Assembly: GCF_000383875.1 (NCBI RefSeq)
Contig: NZ_KB912914.1
Span: forward strand, 21,363 to 85,362
Length of the DNA stretch: 64,000 bases
From: Caldibacillus debilis DSM 16016
GTDB lineage: Bacteria > Bacillota > Bacilli > Bacillales > Caldibacillaceae
Reading direction: 5' to 3'
How positions within the stretch are numbered: position 1 is the stretch's first letter; every line of letters begins with the position of its first letter. Of this stretch, positions 35,334 through 46,838 are shown piece after piece. The notes under the pieces were generated by a model that made no database searches, was not told the DNA's origin, and worked only from the letters and a program-made list of their open reading frames with translations. A program made the position numbers and the translations under genes.

Positions 35334-36359
35334 CTAATGGCTGAGTGTACGGGTGATGATTCGTTTTTCATCGAGCAATTCGGTGACCGATCCGATTTTG
35401 TAGCCTTCTTCCTTCAGAACGGAAATCATCGGTTCCAGCGCCTCGGCGGTGGAGGCCGTGGGATGCATTAAAATGATCGCGCCGTTGTGGGCCTGCTTCC
35501 GGACCCGGTCGACGATCGTGTTCGGAGAAGGTTTTTGCCAATCGATCGTGTCGACCGACCACAGGATCGTTTCCATGTTCATTTTTGCGGCGAGCGCCAC
35601 CGTCCGGTCATTGAAGCTGCCGCTCGGCGGGGCGAACCATTTGGGCGCGATGCCGACCGTCGCCCGAAGGATGTCGTTCGTCTTTTTGAGTTCCGCCTCC
35701 GCCTCATCTTCCGAAATTTTCGCCATATCGGGATGGGAATAGGAATGGCTGCCGATTTCATGACCCCCTTCATGGATCATCTTCACCGCTTCGGCATGGC
35801 CTTTCGCCCATCTTCCTTCGAGGAAAAAGGTGGCGGAAATATGGTGTTTTTTCAATATTTCAAGGATCGTTGAGAGATATTCTTCCCCCCAGGCCACGTT
35901 GAAGGTGAAAGCGACCATGGGCTTGTCGGGATGGCCCCTGTAGATCGGGCTCGGCGGCAATTGCTCCAGATGGACCTGCGGAGGGATTTGCCGGAAGACG
36001 AGTTTATCCTCCAAAAATTTTTTGTAAGGCTTCATTTTCCGGTAGGACGCTTCCACATCCACCTTCAGGCCGTTATAGCCGGGCATCTTCTTCCATACTT
36101 TATCAATCTTAGCATTTTGGGCCGGTTTTTCATAGTTTTTTGCCTTATGTAAAATTTCCCCATACAGCGGATCCTTGCCGCCCGAGGCGGGAAGTGCCTC
36201 CGTTTTCAACGTATTGACATAAATTTCAGAAAAAGGATTATGTACCAATAAATAAGAAAACAATACGATCATCGATAAGGCCCATATTTTTTGCAAGAAC
36301 GGTTTCCTCATGTTCCCCGCACGGAAAATCCGCGCCGCACCCCGCTTTCCCTCGTCCAT
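35334..36359 (-). CDS. ylxY: Polysaccharide deacetylase-like sporulation protein YlxY
   Basis: A 341-residue NodB-homology protein with one N-terminal membrane anchor (IWALSMIVLFSYLLVH), so it acts outside the membrane. In active deacetylases the first motif is TFDDG; here it is TFNVAWG, so the catalytic/metal aspartate is Asn. Metal histidines remain in HSYSHPDM and other motifs (PPSGSFND, WSVDTIDW) are partly kept. This is typical for the YlxY subgroup. The start is uncertain: ATG at 36359 follows AGGATCACGA, but ATG 36311 would place the anchor right at the N-terminus. Confidence 0.9.
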   Translation of the reverse strand: MDEGKRGAARIFRAGNMRKPFLQKIWALSMIVLFSYLLVHNPFSEIYVNTLKTEALPASGGKDPLYGEILHKAKNYEKPAQNAKIDKVWKKMPGYNGLKVDVEASYRKMKPYKKFLEDKLVFRQIPPQVHLEQLPPSPIYRGHPDKPMVAFTFNVAWGEEYLSTILEILKKHHISATFFLEGRWAKGHAEAVKMIHEGGHEIGSHSYSHPDMAKISEDEAEAELKKTNDILRATVGIAPKWFAPPSGSFNDRTVALAAKMNMETILWSVDTIDWQKPSPNTIVDRVRKQAHNGAIILMHPTASTAEALEPMISVLKEEGYKIGSVTELLDEKRIITRTLSH

Positions 36360-36523
36360 TCGTGATCCTGCCTATATAAAACCTATGAAACCTTCGGACA
36401 GGGTAGAACATAAGGATAAAAAACCGTTCTTGGCTCGCGTATAAAAATGGACCTGCTCTTGGAAGAGAAAGTCCTTTGGTCCGGTCAATTTTCCGAACGT
36501 TGATATTAGATAAAGAAAGGAAG

Positions 36524-36557
36524 CAAGTCAAACCTTACGGAACATAAGGCTTACTTG
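36524..36557 (-). terminator. Probable terminator of pnp
   Basis: On the minus strand CAAGTAAGCCTTA (36557-36545) pairs imperfectly with TAAGGTTTGACTTG (36537-36524), followed by CTTCCTTTCTTT. It lies 16 bp after the pnp stop. The stem has internal mismatches. Confidence 0.5.
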
Positions 36558-36572
36558 ACATCCTTCATCCTT

Positions 36573-38690
36573 TTATCTTTTCGCTCTTTGTTTTCTCCTT
36601 TGATCCCTGAGAACCGCTTTCCGGGAGAGATTGATCCGGCCGTGTTTGTCGATGTCCGTGATCTTGACGAGGATTTCGTCGCCGACGGAAACCACGTCTT
36701 CCACCCGGCCGACCCTGCCTTCCGCCAGTTCGGAGATGTGGACGAGGCCGTCTTTTCCTTGGAGGATCTCCACGAAAGCGCCGAACTTTTCGATCCGTTT
36801 TACTTTCCCGAGATAAACCTGGCCGACTTCCACGTCCCTGACGATGCTTTCAATGATCTGCATCGCCTTTTTGTTCATTTCCTCATCCGGGGAGGTAATG
36901 TAGATGGTGCCGTCCTGTTCGATGTCGATCTTCACGCCCGTTTCGTCGATGATCCGCTTCACTTGTTTTCCGCCCGGGCCGATGACATCCCCGATCTTTT
37001 CCGGATTGATGTGCATCGTCAAGATCTTCGGCGCGTACACGGACAGGGATTTCCGCGGCTCGGAAATGGTCTTCAGCATCGACTCAAGGATCTGCAGCCT
37101 GCCCTTTCTGGCTTGCTCCAAAGCTTCCTTCAAGATCTCGTAGGTGAGCCCGGAGATTTTAATGTCCATCTGCAGCGCGGTGACCCCCTTCTTCGTACCG
37201 GCCACCTTGAAATCCATGTCGCCCAAATGGTCTTCGATTCCTTGGATGTCGGTCAAAATGGTGTAATGGTCGCCGGATTTTACCAAGCCCATCGCGATCC
37301 CGGCAACGGGCGCTTTAATCGGAACACCCGCATCCATCATGGCCAATGTGCTCGCGCAGATGCTGGCCTGGGAAGTGGAACCGTTCGATTCCAACACTTC
37401 GGATACGAGGCGGATCGTGTAAGGGAATTCCTTCTCCGAAGGAATGACGGGTTCCAACGCCCGTTCCCCGAGGGCCCCGTGTCCGATTTCCCGCCTTCCC
37501 GGTCCCCGGATCGGTCCGGTTTCGCCGACGGAATAGGGCGGAAAATTGTAGTGGTGCATGAATCTTTTTTCTTCTTCGATCCCCAGTCCGTCCAAAATTT
37601 GCACATCCCCGAGGGCACCCAACGTACAAACGCTCAGCGCCTGGGTTTGTCCCCTGGTGAACAGCCCGGAACCGTGGGTTCTCGGCAGGATCCCGACTTC
37701 CGATGACAGCGGGCGGATTTCATCCACTTTTCTTCCGTCCGGACGGATTTTTTCCACGGTAATCAGGCGGCGGAATTCTTCCTTTTCGATTTTGTCCAGG
37801 ATGTAGTTCACCTGTTTCAGCTTCTCTTCGTCCTCATCTTCCCCGGCGAAATGTTCCACGACCCGGTCTTTCACTTCCTGGATCGCCGCTTCCCGGGCAA
37901 GTTTTTCCTTCACTTGAATCGCTTCGACCATCTCTTTTTGGCACATTTCCCGGATCTCGTTTTCCAGTTCGGGATCGACCTCAAACAGGGTGACTTCCAC
38001 CTTTTCTTTGCCGATTTCCTTGGCGATCTCTTCCTGGAAGGCGACGAGGCGCTTGATTTCTTCGTGGCCGAACATGATCGCATCGAGCATCGTCTCTTCC
38101 GGCACTTCCTTCGCGCCGGCTTCCACCATGTTGACCGCATCCTTCGTTCCGGCCACCGACAGATGCATTTCGCTCTTTTCCATCTGTTCCACGGTCGGAT
38201 TGATGACGAATTGGCCGTCGATCAAGCCGACCACCACGCCGGCCACCGGTCCGTTGAACGGGATGTCGGAGATCGACAGCGCCAGGGAGGAACCGAGCAA
38301 TGCGGCCATTTCCGTGGAGCAATCCTGGTCGACGCTCAACACCGTGCTGATGATCTGCACCTCATTCCGGAATCCTTCCGGAAACAGGGGGCGGAGCGGG
38401 CGGTCAATCAGCCGGCTGGCGAGGATGGCGGATTCGCTCGGCCGTCCTTCCCGTTTGATGAATCCCCCCGGTATTTTCCCGACCGCGTAAAGGCGCTCCT
38501 CATAATTGACGGTCAGCGGAAAAAAATCGACATCTTTTGCTTCCTTGGACATCGTCGCCGTGGATAAGACGACGCTGTCTCCATAGCGGACGAGGACCGC
38601 GCCGTTCGCCTGTTTGGCCAATTGGCCGATCTCCACTTGCAGCGGCCGCCCGGCCAGATCTATGGAATAGACGCGTTTTTCACTTTCCAT
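36573..38690 (-). CDS. pnp: Polynucleotide phosphorylase
   Basis: PNPase degrades RNA from the 3' end with phosphate and is the main decay exonuclease of Bacillus, partnering RNase Y. The 705 residues show two RNase PH domains ([39 protein letters not shown]), the helical linker, a KH domain ([17 protein letters not shown]) and a C-terminal S1 domain ([20 protein letters not shown]). Length and order are standard. It follows rpsO, which has a terminator. A perfect 20-bp palindrome lies 48 bp before the start. Confidence 0.98.
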   Translation of the reverse strand: MESEKRVYSIDLAGRPLQVEIGQLAKQANGAVLVRYGDSVVLSTATMSKEAKDVDFFPLTVNYEERLYAVGKIPGGFIKREGRPSESAILASRLIDRPLRPLFPEGFRNEVQIISTVLSVDQDCSTEMAALLGSSLALSISDIPFNGPVAGVVVGLIDGQFVINPTVEQMEKSEMHLSVAGTKDAVNMVEAGAKEVPEETMLDAIMFGHEEIKRLVAFQEEIAKEIGKEKVEVTLFEVDPELENEIREMCQKEMVEAIQVKEKLAREAAIQEVKDRVVEHFAGEDEDEEKLKQVNYILDKIEKEEFRRLITVEKIRPDGRKVDEIRPLSSEVGILPRTHGSGLFTRGQTQALSVCTLGALGDVQILDGLGIEEEKRFMHHYNFPPYSVGETGPIRGPGRREIGHGALGERALEPVIPSEKEFPYTIRLVSEVLESNGSTSQASICASTLAMMDAGVPIKAPVAGIAMGLVKSGDHYTILTDIQGIEDHLGDMDFKVAGTKKGVTALQMDIKISGLTYEILKEALEQARKGRLQILESMLKTISEPRKSLSVYAPKILTMHINPEKIGDVIGPGGKQVKRIIDETGVKIDIEQDGTIYITSPDEEMNKKAMQIIESIVRDVEVGQVYLGKVKRIEKFGAFVEILQGKDGLVHISELAEGRVGRVEDVVSVGDEILVKITDIDKHGRINLSRKAVLRDQRRKQRAKR

Positions 38691-38737
38691 AAATGAACCC
38701 CTTTCTTCATTGCAGACTTCCCTGTCTTCATTCGTTT

Positions 38738-38757
38738 TTTACAATATATATTGTAAA
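38738..38757. promoter_or_regulatory. Perfect 20-bp palindrome upstream of pnp
   Basis: TTTACAATATATATTGTAAA is fully self-complementary. It contains TACAAT and TATATT, either of which could serve as -10, so it may overlap the pnp promoter. The outer half-sites TACAAT/ATTGTA also occur at the rny promoter with a 3-bp instead of 4-bp centre. Confidence 0.55.
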
Positions 38758-38819
38758 CCATCGGAACGGGTTCGAAAACGAAAGAGTTAAGTTTTTCTGC
38801 AACGGAAAAATGTCCTATA

Positions 38820-38843
38820 CAAAAAAGCGGGAAAAATCCCGCT
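38820..38843 (-). terminator. Terminator of rpsO
   Basis: On the minus strand AGCGGGA (38843-38837) pairs with TCCCGCT (38832-38826), then TTTTTTGT. It starts 4 bp after the rpsO stop. Confidence 0.85.
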
Positions 38844-38847
38844 TTGC

Positions 38848-39117
38848 CTATCGGCGCAAACCAAGTTTGTCGATCAATTTCCGGTAGCGCTGGACGTCCG
38901 TTTCGCGCAAATAATTCAAAAGGTTGCGGCGTTTCCCTACCATTTTCATCAATCCGCGTCTGGAATGGTAATCCTTCTTATGGACCCGCAAATGCTCGTT
39001 CAAATTGTTGATTTGTTCCGTCAGGATAGCGATTTGCACTTCCGGAGAACCGGTGTCGGTTTCATGGATCCGGAATTCCTTGATGATTTCCTGTTTGCGC
39101 TCTTGCGTCAAAGCCAT
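38848..39117 (-). CDS. rpsO: 30S ribosomal protein S15
   Basis: The 89-residue protein binds the central domain of 16S rRNA early in 30S assembly. It is complete, starting [15 protein letters not shown] and carrying [18 protein letters not shown] and [14 protein letters not shown]. The ATG at 39117 follows GGAGGTGAAAAGG. It has its own promoter and a structured leader, suggesting autoregulation, and lies between ribF and pnp as in B. subtilis. Confidence 0.98.
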   Translation of the reverse strand: MALTQERKQEIIKEFRIHETDTGSPEVQIAILTEQINNLNEHLRVHKKDYHSRRGLMKMVGKRRNLLNYLRETDVQRYRKLIDKLGLRR

Positions 39118-39206
39118 CCTTTTCACCTCCATTTTTCTCATCGATCCCCGATTACTGAGAAAACGCCGGAGAAAGCGTCTTTCCAAGTAACGGTTCATCA
39201 AATACG
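39118..39206 (-). promoter_or_regulatory. Probable S15-binding leader of rpsO
   Basis: Between the promoter and the rpsO start the minus strand can form GACGC/GCGTT and TTTCTCA/TGAGAAA hairpins, the second enclosing ATCG-GGG-ATCGAT-like sequence, next to the Shine-Dalgarno. Geobacillus and Bacillus rpsO leaders bind S15 to repress their own translation; I infer the same here without having tested the fold. Confidence 0.45.
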
Positions 39207-39212
39207 TAAAAT

Positions 39213-39241
39213 AGAATACAACTTTTTCGCCGTCTTTGCAA
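39213..39241 (-). promoter_or_regulatory. Sigma-A promoter of rpsO
   Basis: On the minus strand TTGCAA (39241-39236), a 17-bp spacer and TATTCT (39218-39213). It lies between ribF and rpsO and gives a leader of about 90 nt. Confidence 0.6.
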
Positions 39242-39268
39242 GCAGGAAATGGACTTTTTTCCGGACGT

Positions 39269-40216
39269 TCATCCGCTTTCTTTTCCGGAAAAGTAATCGA
39301 CGGCCGTCTGCAGGTCCCGGCGCATTTGGGCGACCAGCGCATCGACGGACGGAAATTTCTCTTCATCCCGCACCCGCTTGAGCCATTCCAATTTGACCCT
39401 TTCCCCGTAGATCGTCTCATGAAAATCGAGCAGATGCACCTCGATGGTGAGCCGGTGATCCCCCTGGAAGGTCGGACGGCGGCCGATGTTGCAGATCCCG
39501 TTTACCCAGCGGTTATGTATGTACATGCGCACGAGGTAAACCCCGGTTTTCGGGAGGACGTATTTTTCCCATACGTCGATGTTCGCCGTCGGAAAACCGA
39601 TCGTCCGTCCCCTTTTCTCCCCGTGGACGACCGTTCCTTCCATCGTGAAATGTCTCCCCAAAAAAACGGGGACCTGTTCCACTTCCCCCGCCTCGATCAT
39701 GCGGCGGATCGTCGTGGAACTGATCTTTTCCCCGCCGATCGCGATCTTTTCCACGGTCGTTTGCGTGAAGCGGCCGCGGGCGTGCTCCTTCATGGACTCC
39801 ATCGTTCCCTTGCCGAACTTGCCGTAGGTGAAATCAAAGCCGGCAACCACATGTTTGGCGTTGAGCGCAACCAAGTATTCGTCGACAAATTGTTCGGGCA
39901 AAACCTGGGCGAATTCCCGTGTAAAGGAAACGAGGAACAAATAATCGACGCCCAGCTTTCCGATCTCCTCCATCTTTTCGTCGACGGTCGTGATATACCG
40001 CACCTCTTCCGGCCGGTTCCCGAGAACCTCCTTCGGCGAAGGGTGGAACGTCATGACGGCGCTTTTGCACTTCCGCCTTTCCGCTTCTTCGACCGCCGCC
40101 GATATGACCGCCCGATGGCCGATGTGGACGCCGTCAAAAAATCCGAGGGCGATCGACAATGGCGGGAAAGGGCGGTTTTCCCCGTGTTCCCCATGATTGA
40201 TACGGATGATTTCCAC
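39269..40216 (-). CDS. ribF: Bifunctional riboflavin kinase / FAD synthetase
   Basis: RibF (RibC in B. subtilis) makes FMN from riboflavin and then FAD. The 315-residue protein has the N-terminal adenylyltransferase motif [26 protein letters not shown] in the middle, and the C-terminal kinase motif [11 protein letters not shown]. The GTG at 40216 is preferred; the frame is open to 40228, and a TTG one codon before it is also possible. It begins 14 bp after truB in the nusA-infB operon. Confidence 0.95.
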   Translation of the reverse strand: MEIIRINHGEHGENRPFPPLSIALGFFDGVHIGHRAVISAAVEEAERRKCKSAVMTFHPSPKEVLGNRPEEVRYITTVDEKMEEIGKLGVDYLFLVSFTREFAQVLPEQFVDEYLVALNAKHVVAGFDFTYGKFGKGTMESMKEHARGRFTQTTVEKIAIGGEKISSTTIRRMIEAGEVEQVPVFLGRHFTMEGTVVHGEKRGRTIGFPTANIDVWEKYVLPKTGVYLVRMYIHNRWVNGICNIGRRPTFQGDHRLTIEVHLLDFHETIYGERVKLEWLKRVRDEEKFPSVDALVAQMRRDLQTAVDYFSGKESG

Positions 40217-40230
40217 CAATGGACACACCT

Positions 40231-41157
40231 TTACCTGTTAAAAATTTCATCAAAAGCGAAAACCCTTTCCGGTTTTAACATCCCCGGTCTGCCGGAATGC
40301 TTCCGGTAAACGGCGACGATCCGGCCGCGCCACCAAACGGCGACGGGGCCTTCTTCCCCCTGCAGATGTTCCGGCGTTGCCAACAGCGCGCCGTTTTTGA
40401 CCCTATTAGCTAATGTATCATGAATTTGATATTTCGGCAATTCGGAAAGGACGTCCTCGACCGGGAGCAGAATCTTTTCCGCCCGGCCTTCCTCGACCGC
40501 CGCTTCGATTTCTTCGAAGGTGAAGCAGGCGTCCCGATGAATTCCCGCGGCTGAGATCCGGGTCAAAGCGGACATGTGGGCGGGGTAACCGAGCTTCTCG
40601 CCGATGGATACGGCCAGCGTGCGGATGTAGGTCCCTTTTCCGCAGGCCACCCGGATGGAAAAGGACAAGGGGTTCCCGGAAAATTCCTCCCGGTCGTCCA
40701 AAAGGGTCAATTCATGGATGACGACCTTCCGGGAGGGGCGTTCGACCGGGATTCCTTCCCGGGCGTATTCGTAAAGCCTTTTTCCGTTCACTTTGACGGC
40801 GGAATACATCGGGGGGGTTTGGACGATCTCGCCGGTATGCGCCCGTAAAACCTCCAGCAGCTCCCCGCGGGAGATCGTCCGTTCCACCTTCTTTTCTTCC
40901 ACGACTTCGCCCTCGGCATCTTCCGTCGTCGTGGACACCCCCAGGGTCACCGTCGCCACATAGGTTTTCCCCGAATCCTGGAGGTAGCGGACGATTTTCG
41001 TCGCCTCGCCGATGCAGACGGGCAGAACCCCGCTGACGTTCGGATCCAGCGTCCCGGTATGGCCCGCCTTTTTTATTTTTAACAGCCGGCGGATCTTCAG
41101 GACGCAAGCATGGGAGGTCATCCCCTCGGGTTTCCACAACGGAATGATCCCGTGCAC
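40231..41157 (-). CDS. truB: tRNA pseudouridine(55) synthase
   Basis: TruB makes pseudouridine at position 55 in the T-loop of tRNAs. The 308-residue protein has the start GIIPLWKPEGMTSHACV, the catalytic Asp in HTGTLDPNVSGVLP (about residue 39), and a C-terminal PUA domain. It starts with GTG after AAAGGGGAGAATGCG. It lies between rbfA and ribF as in most Firmicutes. Confidence 0.97.
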   Translation of the reverse strand: MHGIIPLWKPEGMTSHACVLKIRRLLKIKKAGHTGTLDPNVSGVLPVCIGEATKIVRYLQDSGKTYVATVTLGVSTTTEDAEGEVVEEKKVERTISRGELLEVLRAHTGEIVQTPPMYSAVKVNGKRLYEYAREGIPVERPSRKVVIHELTLLDDREEFSGNPLSFSIRVACGKGTYIRTLAVSIGEKLGYPAHMSALTRISAAGIHRDACFTFEEIEAAVEEGRAEKILLPVEDVLSELPKYQIHDTLANRVKNGALLATPEHLQGEEGPVAVWWRGRIVAVYRKHSGRPGMLKPERVFAFDEIFNR

Positions 41158-41199
41158 CGCATTCTCCCCTTTCCTGAAAAACGGCTGACCTTCTGGAAG

Positions 41200-41565
41200 T
41201 CAGCCGTTTCCGTCATCTTTTTTTTCTTCTTCTTTGATATGTTTGATCAGCGTTTCGATCCTGTTCCCGTACTCCAACGATTCATCGAGCTCAAAAATTA
41301 AATCGGGGGTCTTCCTCAAGCGGATGCGCCTGCCGATTTCCGAGCGGATGAAACCCTTCGCTTTCGCCAGTCCGGCGAGGGTGTTTTCCTTGTCCTCCTC
41401 GCTGCCGAACACGCTCAAAAAGACTTTGGCGATCTGGAGATCCCCGGTGACTTCCACGTCCGTTACGGTAACGAATCCGATGCGGGGATCCTTCAACTTG
41501 CGGCCGATGATGTCGCTCAATTCCTTTTTCATCTGTTCCGCTATCCGGTTTGCGCGCAAATTCAT
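41200..41565 (-). CDS. rbfA: 30S ribosome-binding factor A
   Basis: RbfA (121 residues) is a KH-fold assembly factor that helps 16S 5'-end maturation and cold adaptation. Conserved segments are [33 protein letters not shown] and [20 protein letters not shown]. The ATG at 41565 follows GGGGTGATAGAG; an upstream open ATG at 41589 lies within ylxP and is rejected. It ends in an acidic/basic tail ([10 protein letters not shown]). Confidence 0.96.
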   Translation of the reverse strand: MNLRANRIAEQMKKELSDIIGRKLKDPRIGFVTVTDVEVTGDLQIAKVFLSVFGSEEDKENTLAGLAKAKGFIRSEIGRRIRLRKTPDLIFELDESLEYGNRIETLIKHIKEEEKKDDGNG

Positions 41566-41579
41566 CTCTATCACCCCAC

Positions 41580-41854
41580 TCACAGCCATTCCAAATTGGT
41601 AACCGTCCGCTCCAGTTCGGGAAAGGAATCGATGATTTGCAAAACCCTTTGCATCTCCTGTTCGGCCGGCTTTTTCGCCGATGCTACGAGGGCGATGCCG
41701 ATCTTCGTCCGCTGCCAGGCGTCCTGGTATTCGATTTCCGAGACGGAGACGTTGAATTTTTGCCGCAGGCGGGCGATCATCCTTTGGAGGAGCGCCCGCT
41801 TATCCTTCAGTGAGCGGCAATGGTAGAACAGGCATTCCACCGAGGCGAAAAGGA

Positions 41855-41858
<4 letters not shown>
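41580..41858 (-). CDS. ylxP: DUF503 protein YlxP
   Basis: A 92-residue ferredoxin-like-fold protein of the DUF503 family, always beside infB/rbfA in Firmicutes; a ribosome-related role is assumed from context only. It has the family motif [20 protein letters not shown]. Its ATG overlaps the infB stop by 4 bp. Confidence 0.92.
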
Positions 41859-44122
<2,264 letters not shown>

Positions 44123-44126
44123 ACAT

Positions 44127-44444
44127 TCACCCCCGTAAATTTTCGTCGATCAACGACAGCAAACCCTTGGCAAAACCTTCATCCTTCACGGCGATGCACA
44201 CCCTGGCGGCCTTTCCGATGGCCCCTCCGAGCTGGTGCCGGTCTTTGAATATCCGATACGGAATATGATAATAATTGCATTTTTCTGCGATTCGGTTTCG
44301 CGTATTTTCAGAAGCGTCTTCGGATACGATGACAAGCTTGGCCCGCCGCCGCCTGATCTCGTTCAATACCGCCTCTTCCCCGGAAGCGATCTTTCCCGCC
44401 CGGTAAGCAAGCCCCAGCAAGGAAAACCATTTTTCTCCGGTCAT
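44127..44444 (-). CDS. ylxQ: L7Ae-family ribosomal protein YlxQ
   Basis: A 105-residue L7Ae/L30e-fold protein thought to bind kink-turn RNA. Conserved parts are [29 protein letters not shown] and the C-terminal hydrophobic strand. It overlaps rnpM by 4 bp and precedes infB. Function in the cell is not settled; association with ribosomes is inferred from the operon. Confidence 0.93.
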   Translation of the reverse strand: MTGEKWFSLLGLAYRAGKIASGEEAVLNEIRRRRAKLVIVSEDASENTRNRIAEKCNYYHIPYRIFKDRHQLGGAIGKAARVCIAVKDEGFAKGLLSLIDENLRG

Positions 44445-44725
44445 CGGCCGGCCTGATTCTCCTTTTCCACCAGTTCCAGCAGCTCATCGTAAATCGATTC
44501 GTCCACCGGGACTTGCAGGTGGTGGGAAAGGACGTTTTTCTTTTTGGCCAGAAGGATGGCCTCCTTGTTTTTGGAAAGATAGGCGCCCCGGCCGGATTTT
44601 TTCCCCGTCGGGTCGATGGAAACCTCCCCTTCTTTGGAGCGGACGACGCGGATCATCTCTTTCTTCGGCTTCATTTCACCCGTCGCCACGCATTTTCTCA
44701 TCGGTATTTTTTTCTGCTTGACCAT
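44441..44725 (-). CDS. rnpM: RNase P modulator RnpM (YlxR)
   Basis: A 94-residue YlxR-family protein with the hallmark RKCVATGEMKPKKEMIRVV and GKKSGRGAYLSK. In B. subtilis YlxR binds the RNase P RNA and lowers its activity, and it also influences gene expression with glucose. It lies between nusA and ylxQ, overlapping ylxQ by 4 bp. Confidence 0.94.
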   Translation of the reverse strand: MVKQKKIPMRKCVATGEMKPKKEMIRVVRSKEGEVSIDPTGKKSGRGAYLSKNKEAILLAKKKNVLSHHLQVPVDESIYDELLELVEKENQAGR

Positions 44726-44738
44726 TCCGTCTCACCCC

Positions 44739-45884
44739 TCACTCCTCCAAAATTTCGGAAGAATCGCCCTGCGTCGGGTCATGGGGCCCGATGTCCGACA
44801 GGTCCAGATCTTTGGAGAAGAGCGGTTCCTCCACCGGGTAGATCCCCAGCTTGCGGGCATCCGATTCGCTTTTAATATCAATCTTCCAGCCTGTCAATTT
44901 CGCAGCCAGACGGGCGTTTTGCCCCCGCTTGCCGATGGCGAGGGAGAGCTGGTAATCCGGGACGATGACGGTGCTGGATTTCTCCTCCTCATTGAGGATC
45001 ACATCGAGCACTTTGGCGGGGCTTAAGGCATTGGCGATAAATTCCACCGGATCCTTCGACCATTTGACGATGTCGATTTTTTCCCCCTTCAGCTCATTGA
45101 CGACCGCCTGCACCCGGATCCCCTTCGGCCCCACGCAGGATCCGACGGGATCGATGTCCGGGTTGTCGGAATGGACGGAGATCTTCGAACGGTCGCCCGC
45201 TTCCCTGGCCACCGATTTAATCTCCACAAGCCCGTCGAAAATTTCCGGCACTTCCAGTTCAAATAACCGTTTCAGCAGATTCGGGTGGGTGCGGGACACA
45301 AAGATCTGCGGCCCCTTCGTCGTCTTTTCCACCTTGGTGATATAAACCTTCAGCCTTTCGTTGTGGACGTATTGTTCGTTCGGCATCTGCTCGCTGGCCG
45401 GAAGGAGCCCCTCCGCCCGGCCCAGGTTCACGTAGACGAAACGGGCGTCCTTTCTCTGGACGATCCCGGTCATAATATCATCTTCCCGGTCGACGAATTC
45501 GTTGTAAATGATCCCTCTTTCCGCCTCCCGGACCCGCTGGGTGACGACCTGCTTCGCCGTCTGCGCGGCGATGCGGCCGAAATTTCTCGGCGTCACTTCC
45601 ACTTCCACGATATCCCCCAGCTCGTAGTTGGGATCGATCTTCCTCGCTTCTTCCAGCGAGATTTCGAAGCGGTCATCCTTGACCTCTTCCACCACTTCTT
45701 TTCTTGCGTAGACATGCATCGTGCCCGTTTCCACATTGAAGTTGGTCCGGACGTTTTGCGCCTGGTTAAAATTTCTTTTATAGGCCGAAACCAAGGCGGC
45801 TTCGATCGCCTCGATCAAAATCTCCCGCGAGATTCCCTTTTCCTCTTCCAATCGGGCGATGGCATTCAGTATTTCGCTGCTCAT
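44739..45884 (-). CDS. nusA: Transcription termination/antitermination factor NusA
   Basis: NusA binds elongating RNA polymerase and affects pausing, intrinsic termination and rRNA antitermination. The 381-residue protein has the N-terminal polymerase-binding domain, an S1 domain ([20 protein letters not shown]), then KH domains ([40 protein letters not shown]). The C-terminal acidic repeats of proteobacteria are absent, as normal in Firmicutes. It starts 25 bp after rimP, with AAGGGGGATG as ribosome-binding site. Confidence 0.98.
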   Translation of the reverse strand: MSSEILNAIARLEEEKGISREILIEAIEAALVSAYKRNFNQAQNVRTNFNVETGTMHVYARKEVVEEVKDDRFEISLEEARKIDPNYELGDIVEVEVTPRNFGRIAAQTAKQVVTQRVREAERGIIYNEFVDREDDIMTGIVQRKDARFVYVNLGRAEGLLPASEQMPNEQYVHNERLKVYITKVEKTTKGPQIFVSRTHPNLLKRLFELEVPEIFDGLVEIKSVAREAGDRSKISVHSDNPDIDPVGSCVGPKGIRVQAVVNELKGEKIDIVKWSKDPVEFIANALSPAKVLDVILNEEEKSSTVIVPDYQLSLAIGKRGQNARLAAKLTGWKIDIKSESDARKLGIYPVEEPLFSKDLDLSDIGPHDPTQGDSSEILEE

Positions 45885-45909
45885 TCCTGGGCATCCCCCT
45901 TACTCTTTT

Positions 45910-46377
45910 TTAAAATATGACCGCAAGCCTTCCGGATGCGATTTTATCATACGGGATTTGAACCGTTTTGGTTTTCCCGTTTTCCCGGATTTCCACCGTC
46001 AAAATGCGGTCGGAAAAACCGGTCAATCTTCCTTCGAAAACCCTTCCTCCCCCGATCGGTTCGTAGGTCTTGATCCAAACGTTTTTTCCGACCGCCCGTT
46101 CATAATCCCTTTCTTTTTTTAACGGCCGTTCCGCGCCCGGAGAAGAAACTTCCAAATAATAATGATGGGGAATCGGATCCGCCTCGTCGAGCTTTTGGCT
46201 CAATTTTTCGCTCACGATGGAACATTCTTCGATGTCGACGCCGTCTTCCTTGTCGATATATATCCGCAAAAACCAATTTTTTCCTTCTTTCACATACTCG
46301 ATGTCCACAAGCTCCAAGCCCATTTCCTCCGCGATCGGCTCGGCGAGCCCGCGGACGATTTCCTTCACTTTGCTCAT
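45910..46377 (-). CDS. rimP: Ribosome maturation factor RimP
   Basis: RimP (155 residues; YlxS in B. subtilis) assists 30S subunit assembly. Features: [22 protein letters not shown] at the start, [40 protein letters not shown] and the C-terminal SH3-like domain. The ATG at 46377 follows GGAGGG; the ATG at 46422 lies before a hairpin and lacks a ribosome-binding site. It is first in the nusA-infB operon. Confidence 0.96.
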   Translation of the reverse strand: MSKVKEIVRGLAEPIAEEMGLELVDIEYVKEGKNWFLRIYIDKEDGVDIEECSIVSEKLSQKLDEADPIPHHYYLEVSSPGAERPLKKERDYERAVGKNVWIKTYEPIGGGRVFEGRLTGFSDRILTVEIRENGKTKTVQIPYDKIASGRLAVIF

Positions 46378-46423
46378 ATCATCCCTCCAACTTTTTCCCC
46401 TTTTCCCGCTGTTTACAAACACG

Positions 46424-46449
46424 AAAGAGTGGGCGGCAACCCACTCTTT
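46424..46449 (-). promoter_or_regulatory. Perfect leader hairpin of the rimP-nusA operon
   Basis: AAAGAGTGGG (46424-46433) and CCCACTCTTT (46440-46449) are perfect 10-bp complements around a 6-base loop, between the promoter and rimP. On the minus strand only a weak T-rich stretch (CGTGTTTG) follows, so full termination is doubtful; attenuation or transcript stabilisation are options. Confidence 0.6.
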
Positions 46450-46481
46450 TCCATCGAGTAAATGTTAGTATTTCCATTTAG

Positions 46482-46510
46482 AATATACCATAATCACGGA
46501 AGGTTTGCAA
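46482..46510 (-). promoter_or_regulatory. Sigma-A promoter of the rimP-nusA-infB operon
   Basis: On the minus strand TTGCAA (46510-46505), a 17-bp spacer and TATATT (46487-46482), about 105 bp before rimP. Confidence 0.7.
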
Positions 46511-46838
46511 ACCGGAATCTTTTTTGGCCGGCGGAAGGGGCCTGCCCGGGGAAGAATTTGCGCATCCGGCTCCGCCCGTTTCGCGGCGGGAAAAGGTTTC
46601 GGGACGGGGCCCGTTTCTCCGAAAGGCATTGCCCGCCGCCCGTTTTTTGAAAAAGACCGGGACCGTCGGTTCGTGCCGCGGACGACCGGACCATTGCTTG
46701 CCGGCCCATGAAGGCCCTTCTCCTGTCCGGGAGCAGTTTACATAATATTATTACGGTCAAAATCACGGGAGCGGGACCGGGAAGACCGGCCGGCCCTCTC
46801 CATTCTCCGTTGCAGCCCGATGCGGGGAAAGCGCGGAC
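46511..46838. other. GC-rich spacer between polC and rimP
   Basis: About 330 bp without a credible gene. A short AT-rich island (TTTACATAATATTATTACGG near 46737) could hold another promoter reading toward rimP. No clear polC terminator was found. Confidence 0.45.
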
